Source: Bacteroidota bacterium
Lineage (GTDB): Bacteria > Bacteroidota > Bacteroidia > Chitinophagales > Chitinophagaceae
Reading direction: 5' to 3'
DNA length: 11,405 bases
Assembly: GCA_023429985.1 (NCBI GenBank)
Contig: JAEZCV010000070.1
Location: 1-11,405 of the forward strand
Part shown: in pieces, positions 1-7,622 of the stretch
Layout of the letters: each line of letters starts with the position of its first letter
Position numbering within the stretch: position 1 is the stretch's first letter
The notes under the pieces: model-generated
Seen by the model: the letters and a program-made list of their open reading frames with translations, nothing else
Databases searched by the model: none
Told to the model about the DNA's origin: nothing
Made by a program: the position numbers and the translations under genes

Positions 1-1243
1 TTGTTTTGGCATTAACTAATGGTGTACCCGGACGCGCATTCAACATATTATTCCAATGCTTGCCCCACTGGTCTACACTTGTAGTTTTAGAACCTACATC
101 AATTAATACTCTTTGATTCTCTCCACCACTTACCGGGGCAGATTTAACTATAATTGATACATCATTTGTTGCTGAAGCTGCCTTATTATCCTTCACGGTT
201 AACCTGAATACATAGGTTCCCGCAACTAAATTGCTAATAGTGGTTTGGGCACTTGATGCATTTGAAATTGTAGCCTGTGGGCCGGAAACTTTTGTCCAGG
301 CATAGCTAGTTATACTGCCATCCTGATCTGTGCCAGAACCACTAAGTGAAACACTGTTTACCGGGAGTGTGATGGTTACATCACTTCCCGCATTTGCTAC
401 CGGTGGCAAATTCGCAGGTGGTGGTGGTGGTGGTGGCGTAGCAATTCCTCTATTATATTGCAACAGCCATTCATAAATATTTAGACCGTTCTCTCTGAAG
501 TTTGGATCGTAGGTTTTAGTCCAAGCATCATGAGAACTTGACTGGAAAATAGTTTTCTTTGCCACATTTGAAGGAGAAAAGGAATTGATACCATCCACAT
601 ATTGATGTGTTTTGGTAACCGATACGGTGGGATCTGCATTATTATGTGTTGCCCAAACTGCAATGTTTGCATTGGCAATATTTTGAGCAATATTAATACT
701 GTAACCATATGCCTCACACACAGGTACCATGGCAGCAATTCTATTTGCATGTGTACTGTTGGTTCCTAGGTAAAGAAAGCACATTCCTCCCCCCATACTA
801 AGACCTGTAAGATATATCCTGTTAATATCTACCCTGTAATTTGCTACTGCGTAGTTAATGATATCATTTACCTGGGCAGCATTTCCAACATCGACCAATT
901 GGGGAGAAATAACGATGAATTTGTGCGATTGCCCATTAACGGTAAAAGATTTTGGGAACTGACCATTTTTTATAAGTTTAGGTATTCCATTGTATAAAAC
1001 CTTTGGTAATTGGGCAGTACTTCCATCACCTCGTTCACCAGCTCCGTGAAAGAATAAAATTAACGGATACTTATCATTGTTAGAATTGTAACCTTCCGGC
1101 AAATACTCATAAAACCCTTTAACATTTGAATTGATTACCGTGTTATAACGTGCTGTTTGTACTTGTGCTCCTACTATCTTATTAAGACAAATAAATAGTG
1201 TACACAGGATCAGCATCCTGAATAGGCGTTTGTGGTGATTCAT
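1..1243 (-). CDS. Secreted serine esterase (PHB depolymerase/feruloyl-esterase-like) with PKD-like domain, C-terminus cut by window edge
   Basis: Open from the ATG at 1243 to the window edge: 414 complete codons, no stop. Residues 1-26 form a signal peptide (basic MNHHKR start, hydrophobic core, cleavage probably before Q27). An alpha/beta-hydrolase domain covers about 35-265: an oxyanion-hole motif HGAGERG (66-72), nucleophile elbow GLSMGG (Ser149), a likely catalytic Asp204 in NADPTV and His238 in SSHDAW. The Ser-Asp-His order and spacing fit secreted PHB-depolymerase/LpqC/feruloyl-esterase-like hydrolases, so it probably cleaves esters of polymers or plant material outside the cell; the substrate is not readable. 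Seven prolines (270-276) form a hinge to a PKD-like domain (about 280-367, with DQDGS and a YAWTKVSGP-type core). From about 375 a further domain begins (VLIDVG, then KHWNNM) and is cut. A C-terminal T9SS signal is expected but outside the window. No Shine-Dalgarno is seen. The hydrolase call is firm, the substrate open. Confidence 0.88.
   Translation of the reverse strand, partial: MNHHKRLFRMLILCTLFICLNKIVGAQVQTARYNTVINSNVKGFYEYLPEGYNSNNDKYPLILFFHGAGERGDGSTAQLPKVLYNGIPKLIKNGQFPKSFTVNGQSHKFIVISPQLVDVGNAAQVNDIINYAVANYRVDINRIYLTGLSMGGGMCFLYLGTNSTHANRIAAMVPVCEAYGYSINIAQNIANANIAVWATHNNADPTVSVTKTHQYVDGINSFSPSNVAKKTIFQSSSHDAWTKTYDPNFRENGLNIYEWLLQYNRGIATPPPPPPPANLPPVANAGSDVTITLPVNSVSLSGSGTDQDGSITSYAWTKVSGPQATISNASSAQTTISNLVAGTYVFRLTVKDNKAASATNDVSIIVKSAPVSGGENQRVLIDVGSKTTSVDQWGKHWNNMLNARPGTPLVNAKT
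417..434. repeat. (GGT)6 trinucleotide tract coding for the proline hinge
   Basis: Six perfect GGT units on the plus strand, read as CCA/CC codons on the minus strand. They encode most of the seven-proline linker between the esterase and PKD-like domains. Length changes by slippage would stay in frame and only alter linker length. Confidence 0.8.
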
Positions 1244-1716
1244 AGATTATTTTTTGAATTTCTAAAATGTTGGATTCAAGGGCATTCAGGATCGCGCTGC
1301 ATACGCTAAGATCATGCCAGTTTTGCTCATAATTATTATGGATAATATTTCACAAAAAAATATAGAACACAAGGAATTTTTCACCCATTTATGATTTATA
1401 GGGGATGAAAGAGCTCCGAATAACCAAACAAAACATCTTGGTGAAATCAGGCGATTCATTGTAATGAAAATTAAATCACCAGGGAATAGATAGAATTTAC
1501 CGAAGCATAAATGGGTTTACAATGCGAAGTAAAGGCTGTTCAAATTGAAGTTTGATTAAAATATACTTAGAAACATCGTTTGCAGATCATATCAAAATAA
1601 GCAGGAAGTTATTATCAAAACAAATTCTTGCTGATATTATATCAGCAGGAATTTGATTATATAAGATATGCGCAGTAAAGAGGGTATGATACAGCTTGTC
1701 AAAAATATTTACATAT
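1244..1716. other. Gene-free AT-rich intergenic region
   Basis: A spacer of 473 bases between the start of the esterase gene and the stop of the repeat-protein gene, both on the minus strand. I see no convincing ORF; the best plus-strand ATG near 1405 gives only 19 codons. No tRNA-like fold was seen. It must hold the esterase promoter, but no clean Bacteroidota promoter (TTTG about 19 bases before TAnnTTTG) could be picked. It contains the palindrome at 1621-1655 and one arm of an inverted repeat at 1284-1299, whose partner is 1211-1223 inside the esterase gene. Confidence 0.7.
1621..1655. repeat. 35-bp near-perfect palindrome, possible terminator hairpin
   Basis: Arm 1621-1637 pairs with 1639-1655 around a single central base (1638). 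Sixteen of 17 pairs are Watson-Crick; the remaining pair (1628/1648) is a G-U wobble in plus-strand RNA but a C-A mismatch in minus-strand RNA. It starts 61 bases beyond the stop of the 904-residue protein gene (minus strand). There it is followed by TTTTGATAAT, a weak T-rich tail, so it may be that gene's terminator. A protein-binding operator is the alternative. A partial copy of the right arm's outer half (GCAGGAA, then TT and ATTAT) sits at about 1601-1615. Confidence 0.6.
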
Positions 1717-4431
1717 CTATTTCCTGATAAACTGCAATGACTTATTTCCTTCTTTAAAATTAAGGTTCAGGAAATATGTTCCAGGCTTATATCCGGCAAC
1801 ATTAATTTCCAGCTTATTGCCTTCCTTTAAATTCGTTTGTTGAAACACCAATTGTCCGGCAGCATTGAATATCTGGATTGATTCAATATTTTTAAAATCA
1901 CCTTCAATGAAAACTATTTGAGTTGCAGGATTTGGATAAAGTTTCGCTTCAAACAAATCTGATGCGTTGAATTTCACCGTACGTATTGGAAATATATTCA
2001 CCTTTCCATTTAAATCAACTTGTTTTAGTCGATAATGGTTTAACCCTACTACGGGATCCGAATGGATCAAACTATAATACTGAAAACTATTTTCTTCATC
2101 ATTTCCATCAATCCTTCCTATTTCACTATAAACAAGACCATTTGAACTATGTTCAACAATAAAATGATCATTATTGATTTCACTGCTGGTAACCCAGTTT
2201 AATTTTACCTGATTGTTCCATTTAACAGCAGTAAAACTGTATAAATGAACAGGAACAGGTATAAAGGTTGTAAATGATTCGGCCCAGGCATATCCGTCGC
2301 TATAAACGGTATGAATAATATTGTCAGGCGTATTAACCAGTGAAATACTACTTGCGGCACCTGCGCTAAATCCTGCACTGCCAATTAAGTTCCAGTTACC
2401 GGCCTGAAATATTTCAACAGTTGTTCTGTAATTATTCGTCGCATCCTGGTAGGCTACTGTAGGATTTCCGTTACCATCTATAATCAAAGAAATATGTGTT
2501 GCAGCTCCTGGAGAAATATTTCCACCAACTGAAATCCAATTTGTGCCATTGAAAGAATTGACCACCGCATTTCCGTTCACCCCATTTTGAAAAGCCACAA
2601 AAGGAACATTTGATTGATTTATAACAAGGCTGATATAATTGGCAACACCCGCAGAGAAACCTCCTGCAGGTCCAACATTTAGCCAGGATCCCGAAAATCT
2701 TTTGGCAGTTGCTTTACCATTGGCATAATCAAAATATGTTACATAGGGATCCCCATTGGGGGCTATTGCAAGATCTATATGGTCTACGATGCCGGCAGAA
2801 AAACCTGGAGTTCCCACCACTTCCCAAATAGATCCATTGAAACGCATTACAGTAAGAAAGTTGCCATTTGCGGCATCAATAAAGGCAAGATAAGGTGTTC
2901 CATCTGGTGCAATATCCAGGGAAGTACCATCAACAACCCCTGGAGAAAATCCTTCAACACCAGCGGTAGCCCAACCATCATTCGCAAGGTATGCAACTGT
3001 TGCTTTTCCCCCATTTGCATTGTCTCTGTACGCTACATAAATTGTTTCATCCACAGGAGAAAGTGCAATAGATAAATGATCGACAGAGCCAGCAGAAAAT
3101 TCAGGGGAACCAACTGCAGACCAGGATCCTGAATAAGATTTAACTGATGCCTTTCCCGAAATATTATTTTTAAAGGCGGCATATAAAATATTCGAATTCT
3201 TTGAAGCAACAGCCGCAATTTCTGTAGATGGAACATCGCCAAATCCATCTTCTCCCACCAACAACCAATCTCCATCAAATTTTTTCACAGTTGCTTTTAG
3301 CAGGTTGCCGGCATCCTGATAAACAATAAATGGCACACCCGTGGAAGTCAGGGCCATGCGCGGATATTGCACTGCGCCATTTGAAAAATTTAAATTTCCG
3401 GGATAGTTCCAATTTAAACCGTCAAAAATTTGCACAGATGCCCTGTTGCCATTAGCCAAATCTTTATATGAAACGACGGGCAAATTTTCAAAAGTTACGT
3501 CCAATGTAACATAATCAACTGCACCGGTTGAAAAACCCTGGGTACCTACATTTTCCCAATTTAAACCATCAAATTTTTTAACTGTAACCTTATTGCTGTA
3601 AACATGATCACAATAGGCAACAAATGGCATTCCGTCATCGGAGATTTTAAGAGCGGGAAAGGAAATGGTCCCTGCCGAAAATCCTTGCTGACCTTCCAAT
3701 ACCCATTCAACACCATTAAATTTCATGAGTGTTGCAGCCTCTGAGACTGGTACATTAGGACCATTATCTGTAAATAATAAATAGGGCGTCCCGTCTGGAG
3801 CAATATCAAAATCAAGTGCAATTGCCTGGGAATTGACAGGGTTTTCTCCTGTAAACCCAGGAAGACCAATGGTTTGCCAGGTGGTTCCATTAAAGCGCTT
3901 TACGGTTGCAGCCAAAGGTAAAGATGGATCATTGAAGTCAGAATATGCAAGGTAAGGTGCATTATCTGGACCTATTGCAAGGGAAATGCTTGGAAAAGCA
4001 GGACTATAAGAATTAAAAGAGAATTGTTGAGAGATGGCCGGGGAACCTACATAACTCCATACTCCACCTGTAAATTTCAATACACTGGCATCAAGAAGGT
4101 CGGGATCGCCCTGGGTTTGAATGGCTATATAAGGAGTCCCGTCGGGTGCAATTGCAATATCAGCATATTCAATAGCAGAGAAAGTAAATCCTGCTGAACC
4201 TACAATATTCCAGGTACCACCAATAAACCTAGCTACAGTGGCCTTGTTACCCTGTCCTGCATCCTTATAAATAACATAAGGGTTACCGGAAGGATCTATA
4301 GCAAGGTTGGTAAAAGCTGCAGAATAAAAAGAAACCTGGTTGCTGTCGTTTGGTCCTGCCGCAATCCAGGATTGAGCATTTGAACAAAATGCAACAGGGA
4401 CAAACAAAACAATTAATAGAAATCTTATCAT
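1717..4431 (-). CDS. Secreted 14-repeat beta-propeller-like protein with T9SS type A sorting domain
   Basis: Encodes 904 residues from the ATG at 4431. An in-frame ATG at 4467 would add 12 residues before a clean signal peptide (MIRFLLIVLF..., cleavage near CSNA/Q, residue 19-20), so 4431 is preferred. Residues 21-723 are 14 tandem repeats of 39-60 residues. The consensus is GFSAG, a strand ending in APDGTPY, a strand ending in AYxDxxNG, KATVKKF, and WxxVG: four short strands per unit, as in propeller blades. Residues 724-831 form an FN3-like beta domain of the sort common before T9SS signals (LNWVTSSEIN... HYRLKQVDLNGK). Residues 832-904 are a type A sorting domain (YPNPA start, IFNAAGQLV, GTYFLNL, ending in a basic IRK tail). 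The family-level inference is export by T9SS with cleavage and surface attachment or release. Ligand and function are unknown; I recognise no catalytic motif. A 167-base gap separates it from the cytochrome gene upstream. Confidence 0.9.
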   Translation of the reverse strand: MIRFLLIVLFVPVAFCSNAQSWIAAGPNDSNQVSFYSAAFTNLAIDPSGNPYVIYKDAGQGNKATVARFIGGTWNIVGSAGFTFSAIEYADIAIAPDGTPYIAIQTQGDPDLLDASVLKFTGGVWSYVGSPAISQQFSFNSYSPAFPSISLAIGPDNAPYLAYSDFNDPSLPLAATVKRFNGTTWQTIGLPGFTGENPVNSQAIALDFDIAPDGTPYLLFTDNGPNVPVSEAATLMKFNGVEWVLEGQQGFSAGTISFPALKISDDGMPFVAYCDHVYSNKVTVKKFDGLNWENVGTQGFSTGAVDYVTLDVTFENLPVVSYKDLANGNRASVQIFDGLNWNYPGNLNFSNGAVQYPRMALTSTGVPFIVYQDAGNLLKATVKKFDGDWLLVGEDGFGDVPSTEIAAVASKNSNILYAAFKNNISGKASVKSYSGSWSAVGSPEFSAGSVDHLSIALSPVDETIYVAYRDNANGGKATVAYLANDGWATAGVEGFSPGVVDGTSLDIAPDGTPYLAFIDAANGNFLTVMRFNGSIWEVVGTPGFSAGIVDHIDLAIAPNGDPYVTYFDYANGKATAKRFSGSWLNVGPAGGFSAGVANYISLVINQSNVPFVAFQNGVNGNAVVNSFNGTNWISVGGNISPGAATHISLIIDGNGNPTVAYQDATNNYRTTVEIFQAGNWNLIGSAGFSAGAASSISLVNTPDNIIHTVYSDGYAWAESFTTFIPVPVHLYSFTAVKWNNQVKLNWVTSSEINNDHFIVEHSSNGLVYSEIGRIDGNDEENSFQYYSLIHSDPVVGLNHYRLKQVDLNGKVNIFPIRTVKFNASDLFEAKLYPNPATQIVFIEGDFKNIESIQIFNAAGQLVFQQTNLKEGNKLEINVAGYKPGTYFLNLNFKEGNKSLQFIRK
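2263..4371 (-). repeat. Coding region of 14 tandem ~50-residue blade-like repeats
   Basis: My manual segmentation gives unit lengths of 58, 51, 60, 58, 49, 49, 48, 48, 50, 49, 47, 49, 48 and 39 residues, starting at residue 21. The first four are longer, with insertions in the loop after the AYxD strand. Units 5-13 are regular. Unit 14 lacks the final WxxVG strand. Protein similarity is clear while the DNA is diverged, so this is an old expansion, not a recent slippage array. Confidence 0.8.
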
Positions 4432-4598
4432 CTCATAATAATTTAACCTGACAGCTAGTGCTATCAATAAGTTAGTTAAACAAAAAGGAATAGGAATTGG
4501 AACGGAATATTGGAGAAGGATAAAATCGGAGGGAAAGATAATACGATTTTCTTTAAACTCATAAATTGTGAAAAACTCTCTTAATATAAGCGAGGATC

Positions 4599-4991
4599 CT
4601 AGGGTTTTAATGACAAAATATACCTTATCATTTCAGCTGCATCCTCATCTGAAAGATTCGTATGAGGAGGCATAGGCACTTCGCCCCAAATACCTGAGCT
4701 ACCGGCCTTTACTCTTTTTACCAGGATATCTATATCCTTATTACTGTATTTAGAAGCAACTTCTGAATAAGAAGGACCAACAATTCTCCCACTTTCTTTG
4801 TGGCATGTTAAACAATCAGATTTTGCCATTAATACCCTGCCAGGCGAAGTATCGCCCACTTTATTTACACTATCCTGATCCGGAACCCGCTGAGGGTTCG
4901 GGTTTTCAATCTCCCGGGCTGTAGATTCAGAATTGGAATTGTTGCAGGAACTAAATAAAAAAACTAAAACAATGATTGTAGCCCATTTCAT
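4599..4991 (-). CDS. Mono-haem c-type cytochrome lipoprotein
   Basis: Encodes 130 residues. The N-terminus is a lipoprotein signal with lipobox FSSC (lipidated Cys16), so the mature protein should be anchored in a membrane facing the periplasm. A low-complexity Asn/Ser/Glu/Pro linker (17-50) leads to a small class I cytochrome c domain (about 51-130). Haem attachment is CLTCH (Cys60, Cys63, His64 as axial ligand). Met107 in VPMPPH is the probable second axial ligand, and the domain ends with the usual C-terminal helix (DEDAAEMIRYILSL). It resembles the cytochrome c551/c552 type electron carriers; donor and acceptor cannot be read. An intrinsic terminator lies just upstream (5071-5100), so it should have its own promoter in 4992-5070. 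It is not obviously co-functional with its neighbours. Confidence 0.93.
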   Translation of the reverse strand: MKWATIIVLVFLFSSCNNSNSESTAREIENPNPQRVPDQDSVNKVGDTSPGRVLMAKSDCLTCHKESGRIVGPSYSEVASKYSNKDIDILVKRVKAGSSGIWGEVPMPPHTNLSDEDAAEMIRYILSLKP

Positions 4992-5070
4992 TTCAATAAT
5001 ATTTTACCCAGAAACCAAATTTGAAATCCAACATATCCTGGGGAAAGTAAAATTGAATAAAAATCCCCAC

Positions 5071-5100
5071 AAAAAAAAGGGCCCTCTTGCGAGAGCCCTT
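5071..5100 (-). terminator. Strong intrinsic terminator of the choice-of-anchor L gene
   Basis: Read on the minus strand: a 10-bp stem (5091-5100 with 5077-5086, one G-U wobble), a GCAA tetraloop of the GNRA type, then a run of eight T (complement of 5071-5078, the first two shared with the stem). It starts 16 bases beyond the TAG of the 712-residue protein gene. Confidence 0.93.
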
Positions 5101-5116
5101 ACTTATAGCAGGCAAT

Positions 5117-7255
5117 CTATCTTAAAATCGAAATGTTTCCTTTTTTCTGCACACGGGCGTTGTTAACCAAGGTATAGGTTACAACATAATAATAGGTTCC
5201 GTCCGCAACCGGCTTTCCCTTATAGGTGCCATCCCAGTTGTTCTGGTAGTTATTCGACTCAAATACTTTTGCCCCATAACGGTTAAATATCTGAACCTGG
5301 GCATTCCTTAAACAGTTTGGATTGGTAACCAGCCAAACATCATTAATTCCATCGCCATTTGGTGTGAATGCCGCCATGGGATCATCACATCCTTCTATAA
5401 CGGTTACAACCACTGTAGATGAATCAACACAACCTTCCGGCGTAGTTACCCTCAACTGGTAGGTAGTGGTTACCTGTGGCGATGCTACGGGATTTAAAAT
5501 ATTGGTGGCCGACAAGCCATTGGGCGGGGTCCATAAATAAGTTCCCGGCTGGTTCGTTGACCCCTGCAATTGAACACCTGCTCCCAGGATAACTGTCTGG
5601 TCCGGACCTGCATCGGCCTGAACACCCGGAAATACCGATGCATTCACCGTTGCCTGTGCCGTGCAACTTCCCAGCGATGCTGTTACTGTATAAGTAGTAT
5701 TTTCTGAAACTGCTATGGTTGGATTTTGCGCCAGCGGATCATTTATGCCTTTTGAAGGCGTCCATGAATAGGATGTTCCATTGGAAGTTACCATTGGCAT
5801 AAAGGAAGCGCCCACACATAATGAAGTATCCATTGGTGAAACAGACAGGGTAAGGTCGTTGGTTAGTTGAACTATTGATGTCATATTATATAAACACCCT
5901 GTTGAATCTCTTACCGTAACCACGTAATTGCCCTCACTCAAACCTGTAAACACATTGGAAGTCTGGAAATCTCCTCCATTAAGCGAATACGTATAAGGTC
6001 CTATTCCACTGAAATCCGGAATGGTTAGTGCTATTTCCCCGGTAGATCCAAGACAATTGGCATTCTGGGTTACAGATGTTGCCATAACCTGGTCTCTTAT
6101 ATCAATAAATATTGAATCTGAAAATATCGTAGTACAGTTTCCGCCTAAAGCAACATATACCTTTAATTGCTCCAGCCCCTCAGTGATATTATCTGCAATG
6201 GCTGTGATAGGAACAACAACAAAAGAATCATTTGCAGGAATGGTTACTACTGCCGGAACCATATTGATATCAACACCATTTGCAGCTGTTCCTGCAAAAG
6301 TCAGATTCACATCCTGTGAAGTGGGAAGTTTCAGCGGACGGGCAATAGTAATAGATCCTGGAGTACAACCTTCGGTGAGGAAGGGAATATTATCTGTAGT
6401 AAGCGGTAAGTTATTATCTACAATGGTCAATGGGGGAGATGATAAACTTCCGGCTTCTAAAAACACAGCGCTGTCATAAGAAGAATCACCACCATCGGCA
6501 ATCGCAATCTTTAAATGGTAGGTCTGGCAGGGTATAACCGTAGCGGTTGCCGTAAATACAATCGTATGGCCATTATGAGTTAAGGTAGATGTAGCATTAG
6601 CCGCATTGTTTACATAATACTGAACAAATGGGGAGCCAGGACCCATACTGGTACATTCTGGATCGTTGGAATCATCATCATTTACCGAATTAATAGCCAC
6701 CGGTATATTAGTTCCTGGAATTAAGGCTATGTTTTGCGATCCTGTAATACCCGGACCGGATATAAAGAATGCAAAAACATCATTGAATCCTGAACAGGCA
6801 AATGTGGGATACTCCTCTGAACTGAAAACGTACCGGAAACTTACATCATTTCCCTGTGGCACAAAATCAAATTCAAGTATTATGGCATCATTGGTAGTTA
6901 TATTATTTACTAGTGCGGCCAATTGAGCATCGCCTGGCGCCCCATTCCCCTCACTGGCAAAATTGGAAGGAATTCCATTAACACCATAATTAGTTCCCGC
7001 TGTAAGTACTCTTCCTGTAGAAAGTACAATACCATTATTAATTCCAATTGAATTTCCACCCTGGTTAACAAAAATGCCAGAGGCCGCGGGGGCGCCTGTC
7101 AGGGTAGCATTACTGATAGTTACACCAGAACCAACCAGTTGCTGGGCTAACTGGGTAGCTACAGAATTTTCTGTAACAATAATCTGGGTTTTACCTGCAA
7201 ATGCAAGTAATAAAAACATAACAATCAGCGAATTTCTTTTGTAAAGGAAATGCAT
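5117..7255 (-). CDS. Choice-of-anchor L family surface protein with SprB-like repeat and T9SS type B (CHU_C) sorting domain
   Basis: Encodes 712 residues. The first ATG is chosen because it gives a basic N-region (YKR) before the hydrophobic core; cleavage is near GKT/Q (about residue 23). Domains: about 25-272, a choice-of-anchor L domain (SGIFVNQGG, NNGIVLSTG, the hallmark FRYVFSSEEYP at 140-150, FNDVFAFFISGPG, and YHLKIAIADGGDSSYDSAVFLEAGS); about 275-390, a Calx-beta-like beta-sandwich (ITEGLEQLKV); about 393-465, an SprB-like repeat (GPYTYSLNGG, GNYVVTVRDSTGC); about 466-543 and 544-621, two Ig/PKD-like modules (YSWTPSKG; ADAGPDQTV and YLWTPPNG); and 623-712, the gliding-motility-associated C-terminal domain (AAFTPNGDGINDVW, IFNRYGAKVFES, WDGTYKGKPVADGTYYYVV). 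By family knowledge it is a T9SS cargo fixed to the cell surface, probably an adhesin or matrix protein. No catalytic residues are evident. It has its own terminator and faces a divergent intergenic region, so it is probably monocistronic. Confidence 0.92.
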   Translation of the reverse strand: MHFLYKRNSLIVMFLLLAFAGKTQIIVTENSVATQLAQQLVGSGVTISNATLTGAPAASGIFVNQGGNSIGINNGIVLSTGRVLTAGTNYGVNGIPSNFASEGNGAPGDAQLAALVNNITTNDAIILEFDFVPQGNDVSFRYVFSSEEYPTFACSGFNDVFAFFISGPGITGSQNIALIPGTNIPVAINSVNDDDSNDPECTSMGPGSPFVQYYVNNAANATSTLTHNGHTIVFTATATVIPCQTYHLKIAIADGGDSSYDSAVFLEAGSLSSPPLTIVDNNLPLTTDNIPFLTEGCTPGSITIARPLKLPTSQDVNLTFAGTAANGVDINMVPAVVTIPANDSFVVVPITAIADNITEGLEQLKVYVALGGNCTTIFSDSIFIDIRDQVMATSVTQNANCLGSTGEIALTIPDFSGIGPYTYSLNGGDFQTSNVFTGLSEGNYVVTVRDSTGCLYNMTSIVQLTNDLTLSVSPMDTSLCVGASFMPMVTSNGTSYSWTPSKGINDPLAQNPTIAVSENTTYTVTASLGSCTAQATVNASVFPGVQADAGPDQTVILGAGVQLQGSTNQPGTYLWTPPNGLSATNILNPVASPQVTTTYQLRVTTPEGCVDSSTVVVTVIEGCDDPMAAFTPNGDGINDVWLVTNPNCLRNAQVQIFNRYGAKVFESNNYQNNWDGTYKGKPVADGTYYYVVTYTLVNNARVQKKGNISILR

Positions 7256-7622
7256 GCAGCTTGATTTTGATTTCTTAATGATTAAACCTAAGTTTCGAAC
7301 TATTACTGGCCAGGTTAATGTGCTGAAATCAGCGTATTTTCCTGAAGGGCGGAATTACAGAGGAAGGATTTTAACTAAAAATTAGAGCAGCAATATACAA
7401 AGTTTATAAAACGCAGCCCGCAAAAATTCAAAAATATCATGCGGTTTTTAACCGCACTTGCCTGTGGTGGCTCCATAGCAACCAGATATTTTAATTTTAT
7501 TGACCAGCCTCAACTTCATTTTTTTTAAAAAAACATATTATAAATCAATCAACTTAAAGCGTGCGGCGGTTCGCCAATGCGTGTACATTTGACCTTCCCT
7601 ATTTCCATTTTTAAACTTTCCT
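7256..7622. other. Divergent intergenic region between the anchor-L gene and selO
   Basis: This 367-base spacer should contain promoters for both divergent genes. Visible items are a small perfect hairpin at 7440-7456, a T8/A7 tract at 7519-7533 (a possible UP-like or bent-DNA element), and a short GGCG/CGCC inverted repeat at 7564-7574 just upstream of selO. A TTTG at 7588-7591 is not followed by a correctly placed TAnnTTTG. The only plus-strand mini-ORF noticed (ATG at 7439, 29 codons) is not convincing. Confidence 0.6.
7440..7456. repeat. Short perfect inverted repeat
   Basis: A seven-base arm (7440-7446), a TTT spacer and its exact complement (7450-7456). Neither side has a long T-run, so it is more likely an operator or a chance palindrome than a terminator. 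Confidence 0.4.

Noticed and set aside
417..434. Phase-variable repeat
   Set aside because: The unit is three bases and in frame, so slippage cannot switch the gene off; it only changes the number of prolines.
1405..1464. 19-codon plus-strand mini-ORF in the spacer before the esterase
   Set aside because: Too short and without any supporting signal.
4432..4467. Upstream in-frame ATG adding 12 residues to the repeat protein
   Set aside because: The extension puts non-signal residues before a complete signal peptide; the ATG at 4431 gives a normal N-region.
4593..4603. Overlapping six- and eight-base palindromes at the end of the cytochrome gene
   Set aside because: Short restriction-site-like palindromes without a usable stem-loop or T tract; not a terminator.
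4992..5070. Possible Bacteroidota promoter for the cytochrome gene (TTTG followed by TATTATTG)
   Set aside because: The spacing between the two boxes is about 14 bases, shorter than the usual 19-21, so I do not call it, although a promoter should exist here.
6021..6479. 152-codon plus-strand open frame opposite the anchor-L gene
   Set aside because: It is antisense to a well-supported coding region, its protein shows no domain or signal, and it is a by-product of the codon pattern on the other strand.
7439..7528. 29-codon plus-strand mini-ORF in the divergent spacer
   Set aside because: No ribosome-binding site, no recognisable leader-peptide composition, and it overlaps an inverted repeat and a T/A tract.
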